DNA of 64,000 bases, taken from positions 1-64,000 of the forward strand of contig NZ_JARFTP010000013.1 in NCBI RefSeq assembly GCF_029167375.1, written 5' to 3'. Origin of the DNA: Tsukamurella sp. 8F. Lineage in GTDB: Bacteria; Actinomycetota; Actinomycetes; Mycobacteriales; Mycobacteriaceae. Positions 1 through 9,285 of this stretch are shown piece by piece. Positions within the stretch are counted from its first letter, which is position 1. Every line of letters begins with the position of its first letter. A program made the translations under genes and the position numbers. The notes beneath the pieces are model-generated. The model saw only the letters and a program-made list of their open reading frames with translations, was not told the DNA's origin and ran no database searches.

Positions 1-1235
1 TCGTGCCGCCCCACCCGCATTCGGACCCGGCCAAGTTCGGCCGGGTGGCTGACGACGGCACGGTGTATGTGATCACGTCGGGCGGTGAGCGCGCCGTCGG
101 GTCGTGGCAGGCAGGCGAGTCCGCCGAAGGCCTCGCACACTTCGCGCGCAAGTACGACGAGTTGGCGACCGAGGTCGAGGTGCTGGAGGAGCGCCTCGCC
201 ACCGGTACCGGTGATCCGCGCAAGACCCGAGCCGCGGCGCAGATGATCGCGGAGGCACTTCCGACGGCCGCCGTCGTCGGCGACCTGGACGAGCTGGCGT
301 CCCGCGTCGGAGCCCTGCTGACCGGCGCCGAGACCGCGATAGTCACCGCGACCGCCGACCGGGAGAAGCGGCGAGCCGAGGCGCTCGCGCGTAAGGAGGC
401 ACTCGCCACCGAGGCCGAGCAGATCGCCGCCGAGTCCACCCAGTGGAAAGTCGCCGGCGACCGCATGCGTGCCCTGCTGGAGGAGTGGAAGACCGTCAAG
501 GGCCTGGACCGCAAGACCGACGACGCCCTGTGGCGCCGCTACTCCAAGGCCCGTGAGGCCTTCAACAAGCGGCGCGGTGCGCATTTCGCCGAACTCGATC
601 GTGAGCGGGCCGGCGCGAAGAACCGCAAGGAGGAGCTGATCGCCGAGGCCGAGGCGATCAAGCACGAGACCACGTGGAGCGAGACCTCCGCGAAGTTCCG
701 CGACCTGCTCGCGCGCTGGAAGGCTGCCGGCCGCGCGCCCCGCGATACGGACGACGCGCTGTGGGCGCGGTTCAAGGCCGTGCAGGACGAGTTCTTCGCC
801 GCACGCAACGCGGCCGCGAGCGAGCGCGACGCCGAGTTCGCCGAGAACGGCAAGGCGAAGCAGGCCCTGCTCGACGAGTACGGGCCGCGGATCGATCCGT
901 CGAACCTGACCGCCGCGAAGGCCGCCCTGCGCGAGTTGCAGGACCGCTGGGAGGTGATCGGCAAGGTCCCCCGCGACCAGATGGGCTCGCTCGAGGCCGG
1001 TATCCGCGCGCTGGAGAAGAAGGTCAAGTCCGCCGACGAGACCCAGTGGCGGCGATCGGACCCGGAGGCCACCGCGCGGGCCGCGCAGTTCCGCGCCCGC
1101 GTCGAGCAGTTCGAGGAGCAGGCGGAGAAGGCGGAGAAGAGCGGCAAGGCCAAAGACGCCGTGCGGCTACGGGAACAGGCGCAGCAGTGGCGCGAATGGG
1201 CAGACGCGGCAGAACACGCGGTCGAGGACCGCTGA
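1..1235 (+). CDS. DUF349 domain protein, 5' end outside the window
   Basis: The visible 410 residues contain three DUF349-type helical repeats at about residues 145-190, 220-265 and 300-340. Each has a W/F-rich core such as LLEEWK or LLARWK followed by a D-DALW-R segment. The protein is almost all charged helix and is likely a cytosolic coiled-coil protein. It matches Rv2731 of M. tuberculosis in position, upstream of the convergent Rv2732c-miaB pair. The frame is open to the first base of the window and the only early start is a GTG at position 3, while relatives carry a Pro-rich N-terminus first, so the true start probably lies upstream. The biochemical function of the family is not established. 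Confidence 0.85.
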   Translation, partial: VPPHPHSDPAKFGRVADDGTVYVITSGGERAVGSWQAGESAEGLAHFARKYDELATEVEVLEERLATGTGDPRKTRAAAQMIAEALPTAAVVGDLDELASRVGALLTGAETAIVTATADREKRRAEALARKEALATEAEQIAAESTQWKVAGDRMRALLEEWKTVKGLDRKTDDALWRRYSKAREAFNKRRGAHFAELDRERAGAKNRKEELIAEAEAIKHETTWSETSAKFRDLLARWKAAGRAPRDTDDALWARFKAVQDEFFAARNAAASERDAEFAENGKAKQALLDEYGPRIDPSNLTAAKAALRELQDRWEVIGKVPRDQMGSLEAGIRALEKKVKSADETQWRRSDPEATARAAQFRARVEQFEEQAEKAEKSGKAKDAVRLREQAQQWREWADAAEHAVEDR

Positions 1236-1285
1236 GGTTCGGGATCGCCCGCTGCGCGAGGCGTCCGGCGCCCGTCCGGTAGTGG

Positions 1286-1906
1286 CTACTCCTCGTCCGG
1301 TTCGGGGCGCGCGGTCTGCGGGTGGATATTGCGCGGCGTGATCTCGCCCGTGTATCGGGTGCGGGTGATCTCCTCCCACTCCTGCACAGCCTCGCGGCGC
1401 TGCGCCTCGACCGAGGCCATCAAGCTCGTGCGCGACCACACGACGCGGATCCACGCCACCGCGAGAACCGCGAGCGCAAGCCATCCGAGCAGGAGTCCCA
1501 CGCCCACGCCCGACGGCGGCTCGCCGTGCAGACCAGGCGTGTGCCGCGACCACACGGACAGCAGGCCGAAGAAGCAGCCCACCGAGCAACCCGCCGCGGC
1601 GATGAGCGCGAACACCCAGCGGCGCGTGAGGATCGCCGCGCCGGACGCGACCACGCCGAACAGCACGGACAGCCACAGGAACACCCGGGAGACCACCACG
1701 ATCGATGCGGCGTCGGTGTGCGGAGCCGATGTGAGGATCGCGATCCCCGTCGCCCCGCGGGTGTGCGGCAACAGCAGCGCACCGATGACCACGAGCACGC
1801 CCACGGCCGCAACGATCAGCGTCGGCCCGGCCTCGATCTCGCCGGCCACCCTCTTCTCGCTGGCGTCGACCTCGGCACGCAGCCGGTCCAGTTCGGATTC
1901 GCTCAT
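1286..1906 (-). CDS. Rv2732c-like conserved membrane protein
   Basis: This 206-residue protein has four hydrophobic segments at about residues 28-48, 70-92, 97-118 and 132-152. An acidic helical N-terminus precedes them and a charged cytosolic tail of about 50 residues follows. No catalytic motif is visible. It lies 18 bases downstream of miaB on the same strand, so the two are probably cotranscribed, as in M. tuberculosis (Rv2733c-Rv2732c). The ATG at 1906 was chosen because it gives a compact charged start and has GAGG about a dozen bases upstream. The function is unknown. Confidence 0.8.
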   Translation of the reverse strand: MSESELDRLRAEVDASEKRVAGEIEAGPTLIVAAVGVLVVIGALLLPHTRGATGIAILTSAPHTDAASIVVVSRVFLWLSVLFGVVASGAAILTRRWVFALIAAAGCSVGCFFGLLSVWSRHTPGLHGEPPSGVGVGLLLGWLALAVLAVAWIRVVWSRTSLMASVEAQRREAVQEWEEITRTRYTGEITPRNIHPQTARPEPDEE

Positions 1907-1924
1907 GGGTCCATCATCCTCGCG

Positions 1925-3469
1925 TCAGGAGCAGCCGGTCGAGCAGCCCGCCGGCTCGGCCGACCCGGCCGGGCGACCGATAGCGGGAAGGCCTAGGCCC
2001 ACCCGCCCGAGTCCGCCGTCATCACGCTCGCCCCCGACCGGGGCAGTGGTCGGCGTGATCTCCGCCTCGTAGTTGTCGCCCGCGCGGGTGCGCCGGTGCG
2101 TGAGCACGCCACCGTCGGCGACGAGATGGTGCGGTGCCGCAGCGGTGACGACGGTGGTGACGACATCGCCCGGCCGGATCCCGGAGGCCGGACGCGCAGC
2201 GAAGTGGACCAGACGTCCGTCACGTGCGCGGCCGGACATGCGCCCGGTCTCGCCGTCCTTGCGACCCTCACCCGCCGCGACCAGCAGTTCGACCGTACGG
2301 CCGATCCGCTTGCGGTTCTCCTCCAGCGTGATCCGCTCCTGCAGAGCGATGAGCCGGTCGTAGCGCTCCTGCACGACCGCCTTCGGGAGTTGCTCGGGTA
2401 GATCGGCGGCCGGTGTACCGGGCCGGATGGAGTACTGGAATGTGAAGGCACTAGAGAACCTGGCACGCTCGACGACGTCGAGCGTGGCCTGGAAGTCCTC
2501 CTCGGTCTCGCCTGGGAAACCGACGATGATGTCGGTCGTGATCGCGGCATCGGGAATGCGGTCGCGTACCTTCTCCAGGATCCCGAGGAACTTGGCGCTG
2601 CGATAGCTCCGCCGCATCGCCTTCAGTACGCGGTCCGAGCCGGACTGCAACGGCATGTGCAGTTGCGGACAGACGTTAGGCGTCTCGGCCATGGCGTCGA
2701 TGACGTCATCGGTGAATTCTGCGGGGTGCGGGCTGGTGAATCGCACCCGCTCCAGGCCTTCTACGCCCCCGCACGCCCGCAGCAGCGCACTGAACGCCGT
2801 GCGGTCGCGGGGCATCTCGGGATCGGCGAAGTTCACACCGTACGCGTTCACGTTCTGCCCGAGCAGGGTGACCTCGAGGACGCCCTGGTCGGCGAGCGCC
2901 TGCACCTCGGCGAGGACGTCGCCGGGGCGCCGGTCGACCTCCTTACCGCGCAGCGCCGGGACGATGCAGAACGTGCACGTGTTATTGCATCCCACCGAGA
3001 TGGAGACCCAGCCCGAATAAGCGCTCTCGCGGCGCGCGGGCAGCGTCGACGGGAAGGCCTCGAGTGCCTCTTTGATCTCGACCTCGGCCCGGCGATTGTG
3101 CCGAGCGCGATCCAGCAACGCAGGCAGGGAGCCGATGTTGTGCGTTCCGAACACGACGTCGACCCACGGCGCCTTGGAGACGACGGTGCCCTTGTCCTTC
3201 TGCGCTAGGCATCCGCCCACCGCGATCTGCATGCCGGGGCGCTGCTTCTTGATCGGCGCCAGGTGGCTGAGGTTGCCGTACAGCTTGTTGTCGGCGTTCT
3301 CGCGGACGGCACACGTGTTGAAGACCACGAGGTCCGCCTGCTCGCCACCGTCGGCTCGCACGTACCCCGCGTCCTCGAGCAGCCCCGAGAGGCGCTCCGA
3401 GTCGTGGACGTTCATCTGGCACCCGTATGTGCGCACCTCATAGGTGCGCTGGCTGGCGGGTGAGGTCAT
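1925..3469 (-). CDS. miaB: tRNA-2-methylthio-N6-dimethylallyladenosine synthase MiaB
   Basis: This radical SAM methylthiotransferase adds the 2-methylthio group to i6A37 of tRNAs reading UNN codons, using two [4Fe-4S] clusters. It is 514 residues long. The N-terminal UPF0004 domain holds the cluster cysteines C17 (TYGCQMN), C53 (NTCAVREN) and C87 (GGCLAQ). The radical SAM CxxxCxxC is C161/C165/C168 (CNNTCTFC), and a C-terminal TRAM RNA-binding domain follows. The ATG at 3469 sits seven bases after a TATCCT box on its own strand, suggesting a leaderless transcript. It leads the operon with the Rv2732c-like gene and corresponds to Rv2733c. Confidence 0.95.
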   Translation of the reverse strand: MTSPASQRTYEVRTYGCQMNVHDSERLSGLLEDAGYVRADGGEQADLVVFNTCAVRENADNKLYGNLSHLAPIKKQRPGMQIAVGGCLAQKDKGTVVSKAPWVDVVFGTHNIGSLPALLDRARHNRRAEVEIKEALEAFPSTLPARRESAYSGWVSISVGCNNTCTFCIVPALRGKEVDRRPGDVLAEVQALADQGVLEVTLLGQNVNAYGVNFADPEMPRDRTAFSALLRACGGVEGLERVRFTSPHPAEFTDDVIDAMAETPNVCPQLHMPLQSGSDRVLKAMRRSYRSAKFLGILEKVRDRIPDAAITTDIIVGFPGETEEDFQATLDVVERARFSSAFTFQYSIRPGTPAADLPEQLPKAVVQERYDRLIALQERITLEENRKRIGRTVELLVAAGEGRKDGETGRMSGRARDGRLVHFAARPASGIRPGDVVTTVVTAAAPHHLVADGGVLTHRRTRAGDNYEAEITPTTAPVGGERDDGGLGRVGLGLPAIGRPAGSAEPAGCSTGCS

Positions 3470-3476
3470 GTTCCCC

Positions 3477-3482
3477 AGGATA
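3477..3482 (-). promoter_or_regulatory. -10 box of a leaderless miaB promoter
   Basis: TATCCT on the minus strand is followed by seven bases and then the miaB ATG. A TANNNT box at this distance places the transcription start on the A of the start codon, which is common in mycobacteria. No clear -35 box is seen. Confidence 0.5.
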
Positions 3483-3586
3483 TCGACGGCGGCAAATCGT
3501 CCCCGCGAACACAGGCGCGCGCAGCCTTTACCGGATCCTTACACACCGATTGGACTGGTTGTGCAATAAACGCCCCTGTGTCCGAA

Positions 3587-3592
3587 TAGGCT
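3587..3592 (+). promoter_or_regulatory. -10 box of a leaderless promoter for the glutamate importer operon
   Basis: TAGGCT followed by seven bases and the ATG of the ATPase gene at 3600 fits leaderless transcription. It also supports the upstream ATG over the internal one at codon 17. Confidence 0.5.
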
Positions 3593-3599
3593 GACCGCC

Positions 3600-4376
3600 A
3601 TGACCAGTCCCGCCGAACCCGGCTCCGCACCGGGCGGATCCACACCGATGATCGAGATCCGTTCCGTCGACAAGTTTTTCGGAGAACTGCACGTCCTCAA
3701 GGACATCGACCTCACCGTCCCACGCGGACAGGTGGTCGTCATGCTGGGACCGTCGGGGTCCGGCAAGTCGACCCTGTGCCGCACCATCAACCGGCTGGAG
3801 CCGATCGACGCGGGCGAGATCCGCATAGACGGCAGGGTGCTCCCCGCGGAGGGGCGAGCCCTGGCCGCACTCCGCGCCGACGTCGGGATGGTCTTCCAGT
3901 CGTTCAATCTGTTCCCGCACAAGTCGATCATCGACAACGTGACCCTCGCACCGATGAAGGTGCGCAAGGTGTCCTCCGACGCCGCACGCAAGCGCGGCAT
4001 GGAGTTGCTCGAGCGTGTCGGCATCGCAACGCAGGCCGAGAAGATGCCCGCGCAGCTGTCGGGCGGTCAGCAGCAGCGCGTGGCCATCGCCCGCGCTCTC
4101 GCGATGGACCCGAAGGTGATGTTGTTCGACGAGCCGACGTCGGCCCTCGACCCGGAGATGGTCAACGAGGTCCTCGACGTGATGGTGGGTCTCGCGAAAG
4201 AGGGTATGACCATGGTCTGCGTGACGCACGAGATGGGCTTCGCGCGTAAGGCCGCGGACCGGATCCTGTTCATGGCGGACGGGACGATCGTCGAGGACAC
4301 CGAACCTGAGACCTTCTTCACCGCGCCGAAGTCGGGCCGTGCCAAGGACTTCCTCGGCAAGATCCTCGGACACTAG
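3600..4376 (+). CDS. gluA: Glutamate-type amino-acid ABC importer, ATP-binding protein
   Basis: This 258-residue ATPase energises uptake through the two permeases encoded downstream. Walker A is GPSGSGKST at residues 50-58. The Q-loop is at [12 protein letters not shown], the signature is LSGGQQQ at 153-159, Walker B is VMLFDEPTS at 173-181, and the switch histidine is in CVTHEMGF. It belongs to the polar amino-acid transporter group, closest in layout to GluA of Corynebacterium glutamicum. Substrate choice cannot be read from the ATPase and is inferred from the operon. An alternative start is the ATG at codon 17, but the -10 box points to 3600. Confidence 0.9.
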   Translation: MTSPAEPGSAPGGSTPMIEIRSVDKFFGELHVLKDIDLTVPRGQVVVMLGPSGSGKSTLCRTINRLEPIDAGEIRIDGRVLPAEGRALAALRADVGMVFQSFNLFPHKSIIDNVTLAPMKVRKVSSDAARKRGMELLERVGIATQAEKMPAQLSGGQQQRVAIARALAMDPKVMLFDEPTSALDPEMVNEVLDVMVGLAKEGMTMVCVTHEMGFARKAADRILFMADGTIVEDTEPETFFTAPKSGRAKDFLGKILGH

Positions 4377-4385
4377 GGGGAACCT

Positions 4386-5360
4386 GTGCAGACTCCCCGA
4401 TCATCCGCGCGGGCCGCCTCGGTCCTGGCCGTCGCGCTAGCGCTGCTCGCGACCCTGCTCACGGCGTGCGGCAGCACCTCCCCGCGCGATCTGCTGTCGT
4501 CGATCCGGCACGGCAATGTCATCCTCGGCACCAAGTACGATCAGCCGGGCCTGGGCATGCGCAATCCAGACAAGTCCATGACCGGTTTCGATGTCGACGT
4601 GCTGCGGTACGTCGTCGACCGCATCGCCGACAAGAACGGCTGGAAGCACCCGAAGATCAAGTGGCGTGAGACGCCGTCCGCGCAGCGCGAGACGCTGATC
4701 GGCAACGGCGAGGTCGACATCATCGCCGCGACCTACTCGATCAACGCCGCCCGCTCCAAGAAGGTCGACTTCGCCGGTCCCTACCTGGTGATCCGGCAGG
4801 GCCTGCTGGTGCGAGCCGACGATCACGACCTGCAATCCCTCACGGACCTCAACAAGGGCAAGAAGCTGTGCTCCGTGACGGGTTCGACGTCTGCGCAGAA
4901 CGTGAAGGCGCAGCTCCCGGGAGTACAGCTACAGGAGTTCGACACCTACTCGACGTGCGTCGAGGCGCTGCATCGCAGCAAGGTGGATGCGCTCACCACG
5001 GACGAGACCATCCTCGCCGGATTCGCGCAGATGTACCCGGGCGAGTTCCAGGTGGTCGACATGACCTACCCGAAGGACGCCTGCGTCAAGGGCGTACTCA
5101 AGAAGGCGGGGTCGCCGTTCTCCACCGAGCGTTACGGCATCGGTCTCTCGAAGGGTGACAAACCGTCTCGCGACGCACTCGACTCGGCGCTGAACGACAT
5201 GATCTCGTCGGGCGCATGGGAGCAGGCGTTGCGCAAGGCGCTCGGCACCACCGAGGTGGACCGGCTGATCGCGCGCGCGGGCGGTTTCGAGCAGTTCAAG
5301 CCCCCGGTCGGCGACCTTTCCTTCCTCGATTCCGCCTCGACACCGTGCGAAGGAGTGTGA
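4386..5360 (+). CDS. gluB: Glutamate-type ABC importer, substrate-binding lipoprotein
   Basis: This 324-residue lipoprotein binds substrate at the outer face of the membrane. It has a signal peptide with hydrophobic core ALALLATLL and lipobox LTAC, then the type-3 extracellular solute-binding fold. The family pattern GFDVDVLRYV near residue 60 is clear. A GTG start at 4386 is preceded by AGGGGG five bases upstream, right after the ATPase stop. It sits second in the gluABCD-like operon, with three bases to the next gene. Substrate is probably glutamate or another acidic or polar amino acid, by operon analogy rather than proven. Confidence 0.9.
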   Translation: MQTPRSSARAASVLAVALALLATLLTACGSTSPRDLLSSIRHGNVILGTKYDQPGLGMRNPDKSMTGFDVDVLRYVVDRIADKNGWKHPKIKWRETPSAQRETLIGNGEVDIIAATYSINAARSKKVDFAGPYLVIRQGLLVRADDHDLQSLTDLNKGKKLCSVTGSTSAQNVKAQLPGVQLQEFDTYSTCVEALHRSKVDALTTDETILAGFAQMYPGEFQVVDMTYPKDACVKGVLKKAGSPFSTERYGIGLSKGDKPSRDALDSALNDMISSGAWEQALRKALGTTEVDRLIARAGGFEQFKPPVGDLSFLDSASTPCEGV

Positions 5361-5363
5361 CGG

Positions 5364-6038
5364 ATGTGGAGTGACCTCGGCCCGCAGTTGCTGCCGGCCT
5401 TCTGGATGACCATCAAGCTCACTGTGCTCTCCGCCATCGGCGCTCTGATATGGGGCACTGTGCTCGCGGGCATGGCAGTCGGGCCCGTGCCGATCATGCG
5501 CTGGTTCGCCACGACGTACGTCAACGTGGTCCGGAACACGCCGCTCACGCTCATCGTGCTGTTCTGCTCGATGGGCCTGTACATCAACCTGAGCCTCGCC
5601 CTCGCCGGCGAAGGGCCCGACTTCACGAAGAACAACAACTTCCGCCTCGCAGTACTCGCGTTCATCGTCTACACGTCGGCGTTCGTGTGCGAGACGCTGC
5701 GCTCGGGCTTCAACACCGTTCCGGTGGGACAGGCGGAGGCCGCGCGTGCGCTGGGCCTGCCGTTCCTACAGGTGTTGCGGATGATCATCCTGCCGCAGGC
5801 TTTCCGCGCGGTGATCGGGCCGTTGGGTAGCGTGCTCATCGCGCTCACGAAGAACACGACCATCGCCTCGGTCATCGGCGTGGCAGAGGCGTCGCTGCTC
5901 ATGAAGTCGATGATCGAGACGCACGCCGACGCCCTGTTCCAGATATTCGGGATCATCGCGCTCGGCTTCGTCATCCTGACCCTGCCGGTCGGCGTCCTGT
6001 TCACATACCTCGGAAACCGTTGGGCGGTGCGACGATGA
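5364..6038 (+). CDS. gluC: Glutamate-type ABC importer, permease subunit GluC
   Basis: This 224-residue integral membrane permease belongs to the HisM/GlnP family. The N-terminus has the [10 protein letters not shown] membrane helix typical of the family. The EAA-type cytoplasmic loop that docks the ATPase is seen at [16 protein letters not shown]. The start follows the binding-protein stop by three bases, and the last codons overlap the next permease in an ATGA arrangement at 6035-6038, implying translational coupling. The pair of distinct permeases (224 and 291 residues) is the arrangement of gluCD operons. Confidence 0.9.
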   Translation: MWSDLGPQLLPAFWMTIKLTVLSAIGALIWGTVLAGMAVGPVPIMRWFATTYVNVVRNTPLTLIVLFCSMGLYINLSLALAGEGPDFTKNNNFRLAVLAFIVYTSAFVCETLRSGFNTVPVGQAEAARALGLPFLQVLRMIILPQAFRAVIGPLGSVLIALTKNTTIASVIGVAEASLLMKSMIETHADALFQIFGIIALGFVILTLPVGVLFTYLGNRWAVRR

Positions 6039-6910
6039 CCACGACCGATACGTCGGAGAAGAAGGCGCCACGCAAGCCCAAGGCGGCCGAGACCTCGACC
6101 GTGCTGTTCGACGCGCGCGGCCCCCGCGGCCGTGCACGGGACCGGGTGACCGCCGTCGCCTTCGTCGTCGTACTGGCGGCGATCGTCGTTCTCGTCGTGA
6201 AGAAGCTGGCCGACAACGGTCACTTCGCGTGGGATATGTGGTCGCCCTTCGTGCATACGCAGGCGTGGACGACATACATCCTGCCTGGTCTGATGGGCAC
6301 GCTGTTGGCGGCCGTGCTGTCGATCGTGTTCGCACTCGTGATCGGCACCGTGCTCGGACTCGGGCGCCTCTCCGACCACCGCTGGGTGCGGATCCTCGCA
6401 GGCACGGTCGTCGAGCTCTTCCGCGCGATCCCCGTGCTGATCCTGATGATCTTCGCGTACTTCCTGTTCGCGAAGTACGCCGTGTTCCCCTCGGCGCAGC
6501 TCGCGCTGGCAGCGGTGGTGTTCGGTCTGACGATGTACAACGGATCGGTCATCGCCGAGATCCTGCGGTCCGGCATCAATTCGCTCCCCAAGGGACAGCT
6601 GGAGGCCGCATCTGCGCTGGGCTTCCGCAAGGGCGGCGCCATGCGCTTGATCCTGCTCCCCCAGGCCGTCACGGCGATGCTGCCCGCACTCGTCTCGCAG
6701 ATGGTGGTCGCCCTCAAGGACTCTGCGCTCGGCTACCAGATCGGCTACGTCGAGGTGGTCCGGGCGGGCTATCAGACCGGTTTCGCGTTCCGGGGCAACT
6801 ACCTCCAGTCGCTCGTCGTGATCGCCGTTCTGATGATCCTGATCAACTACACGCTGTCCTGGTTCGCGCGCTGGCTCGAACGCAGACTGCGTGAGCGCCG
6901 ACGGCACTGA
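6035..6910 (+). CDS. gluD: Glutamate-type ABC importer, permease subunit GluD
   Basis: This second permease has 291 residues when started at the ATG of the ATGA overlap with gluC. A TTG at 6020 gives a longer reading but is less likely. A basic N-terminal cytoplasmic tail of about 40 residues precedes the first membrane helix. The ATPase-docking loop is at [16 protein letters not shown]. The C-terminus ends in an Arg-rich stretch ([11 protein letters not shown]). It is the last gene of the operon and is followed at once by a 12-base-pair hairpin. Confidence 0.9.
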   Translation: MTTTDTSEKKAPRKPKAAETSTVLFDARGPRGRARDRVTAVAFVVVLAAIVVLVVKKLADNGHFAWDMWSPFVHTQAWTTYILPGLMGTLLAAVLSIVFALVIGTVLGLGRLSDHRWVRILAGTVVELFRAIPVLILMIFAYFLFAKYAVFPSAQLALAAVVFGLTMYNGSVIAEILRSGINSLPKGQLEAASALGFRKGGAMRLILLPQAVTAMLPALVSQMVVALKDSALGYQIGYVEVVRAGYQTGFAFRGNYLQSLVVIAVLMILINYTLSWFARWLERRLRERRRH

Positions 6911-6920
6911 CGATCATGCC

Positions 6921-6957
6921 CCGAACGCCCGGTGGAGCCCGCTCCCCGGGCGTTCGG
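6921..6957. terminator. Hairpin terminator between gluD and the convergent YrbE gene
   Basis: A perfect 12-base inverted repeat, CCGAACGCCCGG at 6921-6932 and its complement at 6946-6957, encloses a 13-base loop. It lies 10 bases after the gluD stop and 32 bases from the end of the convergent permease gene, so it can serve both. There is no T-run, as is usual for actinobacterial terminators. Confidence 0.7.
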
Positions 6958-6989
6958 CTTCGTCGAGCCCGTGCCTCGGCAAGGCCGGG

Positions 6990-7850
6990 TCAGCCGACCT
7001 GCGTCGGCCAGAACATCGACGCCACCTGAGCAATCGCGAGGTTCACCGTGAAGATGAGTACCACCGACAGGACGACGGTGGCATTCACGGCGTCTGCGAC
7101 TCCACGCGATCCACCCCGCGCCTCGAGCCCTCGCTGACAGCCGACGATGGCGATGATCGTCCCGAAGATCACCGCCTTCGCCAGCGCGATGTACAGGTCG
7201 ACGGGCCGCGCGAATGCTCCGAACGTCAGCCAGAACGATCCCGGTGTGACGTTCTGCGCGCCCGCCGCCACGAGGTACGCCGACATCACGGCGACGATGG
7301 TGATCAGGATGTTGAGCATCGGGGCGACGATCCACGCAGCGAGCAGTCGGGGTACGACCAGCCGGTTGATCGGATTGATTCCCATGACGCGCATCGCATC
7401 CGTCTCCTCCCGAATGGTGCGCGCGCCGAGGTCCGCCGCGATGGCGGAGGCCCCGGCTCCGCCGAGCAGTAGACCCGTGGCGATCGGCGACGCCTGTGCG
7501 ATGATGCTGAGCCCCGACGCCGCGCCCGCGAGTCCCTGCGCGCCGAGCTGATCCAGGATGTTGCCGACCTGGATCGCCATCACGACCCCGAACGGGATCG
7601 CGATGAGCACCGCGGGCAGGGTCGTCACGCTGATCATGAACCACGCCTGGAAGAACAGCTCCTTCCACTGCAGCCGCAGCCTTACGACGTCCTCGATCAT
7701 CGCGACGATGGTTGTTGCCAACATGCGGACGCTCCGCCCCACCGTACGTAGCGAGTCGGCGACAGTGACCGAGAAGTTACGTCGCAAGACCGCGAACAAC
7801 GACGGTCTGGACGCGGGACGAACGTGATCGGACAGGGTGTCGTCGGTCAT
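6990..7850 (-). CDS. Orphan YrbE/MlaE-type phospholipid ABC permease
   Basis: This 286-residue membrane protein belongs to the MlaE/YrbEA permease family, which works with Mce or MlaD proteins in lipid transport. A basic N-terminal amphipathic segment is followed by five or six membrane helices. The conserved cytoplasmic motif REETDAMRVMGINPI near the middle is diagnostic. In mycobacteria yrbEA is followed by yrbEB and six mce genes. Here it stands alone: downstream it runs into the convergent gluD terminator, and upstream lies a divergent regulator. The substrate is unknown. The ATG at 7850 has GGAGG about ten bases upstream. Confidence 0.85.
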   Translation of the reverse strand: MTDDTLSDHVRPASRPSLFAVLRRNFSVTVADSLRTVGRSVRMLATTIVAMIEDVVRLRLQWKELFFQAWFMISVTTLPAVLIAIPFGVVMAIQVGNILDQLGAQGLAGAASGLSIIAQASPIATGLLLGGAGASAIAADLGARTIREETDAMRVMGINPINRLVVPRLLAAWIVAPMLNILITIVAVMSAYLVAAGAQNVTPGSFWLTFGAFARPVDLYIALAKAVIFGTIIAIVGCQRGLEARGGSRGVADAVNATVVLSVVLIFTVNLAIAQVASMFWPTQVG

Positions 7851-7975
7851 GCAGAGAACTCCTCCGGGACGTGGCCGGGCCGGGCCGCGCCGAGCTTTGG
7901 TGGGCCGAATCCTGTGGCCTTCCTTGGGATCGGTGTTCAGAGTCCGCTACGCTGCCCATCATTCTCTTGGGCGCG

Positions 7976-7991
7976 CGTGACAACGATCACG
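7976..7991. promoter_or_regulatory. Possible operator between the YrbE and PucR genes
   Basis: The inverted repeat CGTGA-N6-TCACG lies about 40 bases before the PucR start codon in the 178-base divergent spacer. It could be an operator for the PucR-type regulator. The arms are only five bases, so this is a weak call. Confidence 0.3.
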
Positions 7992-8028
7992 TAACGCCCT
8001 GTCCCCCTGAACAACGCGGAGGTGAATC

Positions 8029-9285
8029 GTGGATCCGGCTACCGCCTGGCTCGCCGAGTTCTACCGCGACGTCGATGCCGACGGCGGCCCGGACGCCCTC
8101 GCACACCGCATCGATGCCGGCATAATCACGGACTTCCCGGAGTTCGGGGCCGACGAATCGTTGCGGCGAGACCTGCACGCCTGCACCCGCGGCCATTGGC
8201 GGGACTTCCTCGTGCACCTGGGGCGGGAGTCGTTCGAGCCAGGCGTGCCGGTAGAGGCACTGGACCTCATGCGGACCGTCATCCGCCGGGGTCACGACGT
8301 CGGATTCCTCCTCGCCGCGTACCGCACCGGCCAACGCTGCGTTTGGGACTACTTCACCGCACTGCTGGACGAACGGATCCCGGCTGCGGACCTGCGTGCA
8401 GCGGTGCTCATCCAGTTCTGGGAACGCGCGTCACAGTGGCTGGACCACACGGTCGCGCACGTGATCGACACGTTCGACGCAGAGCGCGTCGCGATCGACC
8501 TCGCGACCGCGCAGCGACGGATGAGGACAGTGCGGGCGCTCCTCGATGGCGACGCCCTCGACGCCGACGCGGCGGCGCACGATCTCGGCTACCGCCTGCG
8601 CGGCACGCACACGGCCTACGTCGTTTCGATCGCCGACGGTGCCGGCGACGACGATGCGGGCACGATCCTGACTCGCGCTGGAGCAGCCGTCGCCGACGCC
8701 ACGCGCGCGGACGGCCGCCTGGCGGTGCGAGCCGGTACACGCGCGCTGTGGCTCTGGATCGCGACGGGTGCGCCGCTGGCCCCGGCGGACGTGCCGCCCG
8801 GTGTCCGGGTCGCGGCCGGCCGCCCGGGGGTCGGACCCGAAGGTTTCGTCCGATCGCACCGTGAGGCGGTCGCGGCGCAGTCGCTCGACGCGCATGCCGC
8901 ACGGCCGGCGGGGGCAGGCACGTCTCCACTCGAGACGCCGCGGGCCATGCGCAGCTACGCGGATGTCGAGATCGCCTGCATCGCAACAGGGCTCATAGGT
9001 CGCTCGGCTGTCCCGGGCTTGGTACGGCGCGAGCTGGGGATGCTGGCCGCCGATGACGAGAGCTCGCTGCGGATCCGCGAGACCGTGCTTTGCTACCTCG
9101 CTCACGGCGCCAGTGCTCGGGATACCGCGGAGGCGATGACGGTGCATCCGAATACCGTGCGTTACCGGCTGCGCCAGGCCGAGGAGGTGCTAGGCCATCC
9201 GATTGCGTCCCGGCGGATCTATACCGAGCTCGCGCTGCGCGTGCTCGACGCGTTCGGCACCGTTGCGGCGATCCCCGTCGGCTGA
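8029..9285 (+). CDS. PucR/CdaR-type transcriptional regulator
   Basis: The 418-residue protein ends in the PucR-family helix-turn-helix: YLAHGASARDTAEAMTVHPN followed by TVRYRLRQ, at about residues 355-390. The N-terminal half is a helical RsbR-like sensory region rich in Trp and Arg, and the middle resembles a degenerate GGDEF-like module as in other actinobacterial members. The GTG start at 8029 has a near-perfect Shine-Dalgarno, GGAGGTGA, six bases upstream. It is divergent from the YrbE permease gene, which it may regulate, and its 3' end overlaps the next gene tail to tail by 96 bases. The ligand is unknown. Confidence 0.8.
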   Translation: MDPATAWLAEFYRDVDADGGPDALAHRIDAGIITDFPEFGADESLRRDLHACTRGHWRDFLVHLGRESFEPGVPVEALDLMRTVIRRGHDVGFLLAAYRTGQRCVWDYFTALLDERIPAADLRAAVLIQFWERASQWLDHTVAHVIDTFDAERVAIDLATAQRRMRTVRALLDGDALDADAAAHDLGYRLRGTHTAYVVSIADGAGDDDAGTILTRAGAAVADATRADGRLAVRAGTRALWLWIATGAPLAPADVPPGVRVAAGRPGVGPEGFVRSHREAVAAQSLDAHAARPAGAGTSPLETPRAMRSYADVEIACIATGLIGRSAVPGLVRRELGMLAADDESSLRIRETVLCYLAHGASARDTAEAMTVHPNTVRYRLRQAEEVLGHPIASRRIYTELALRVLDAFGTVAAIPVG

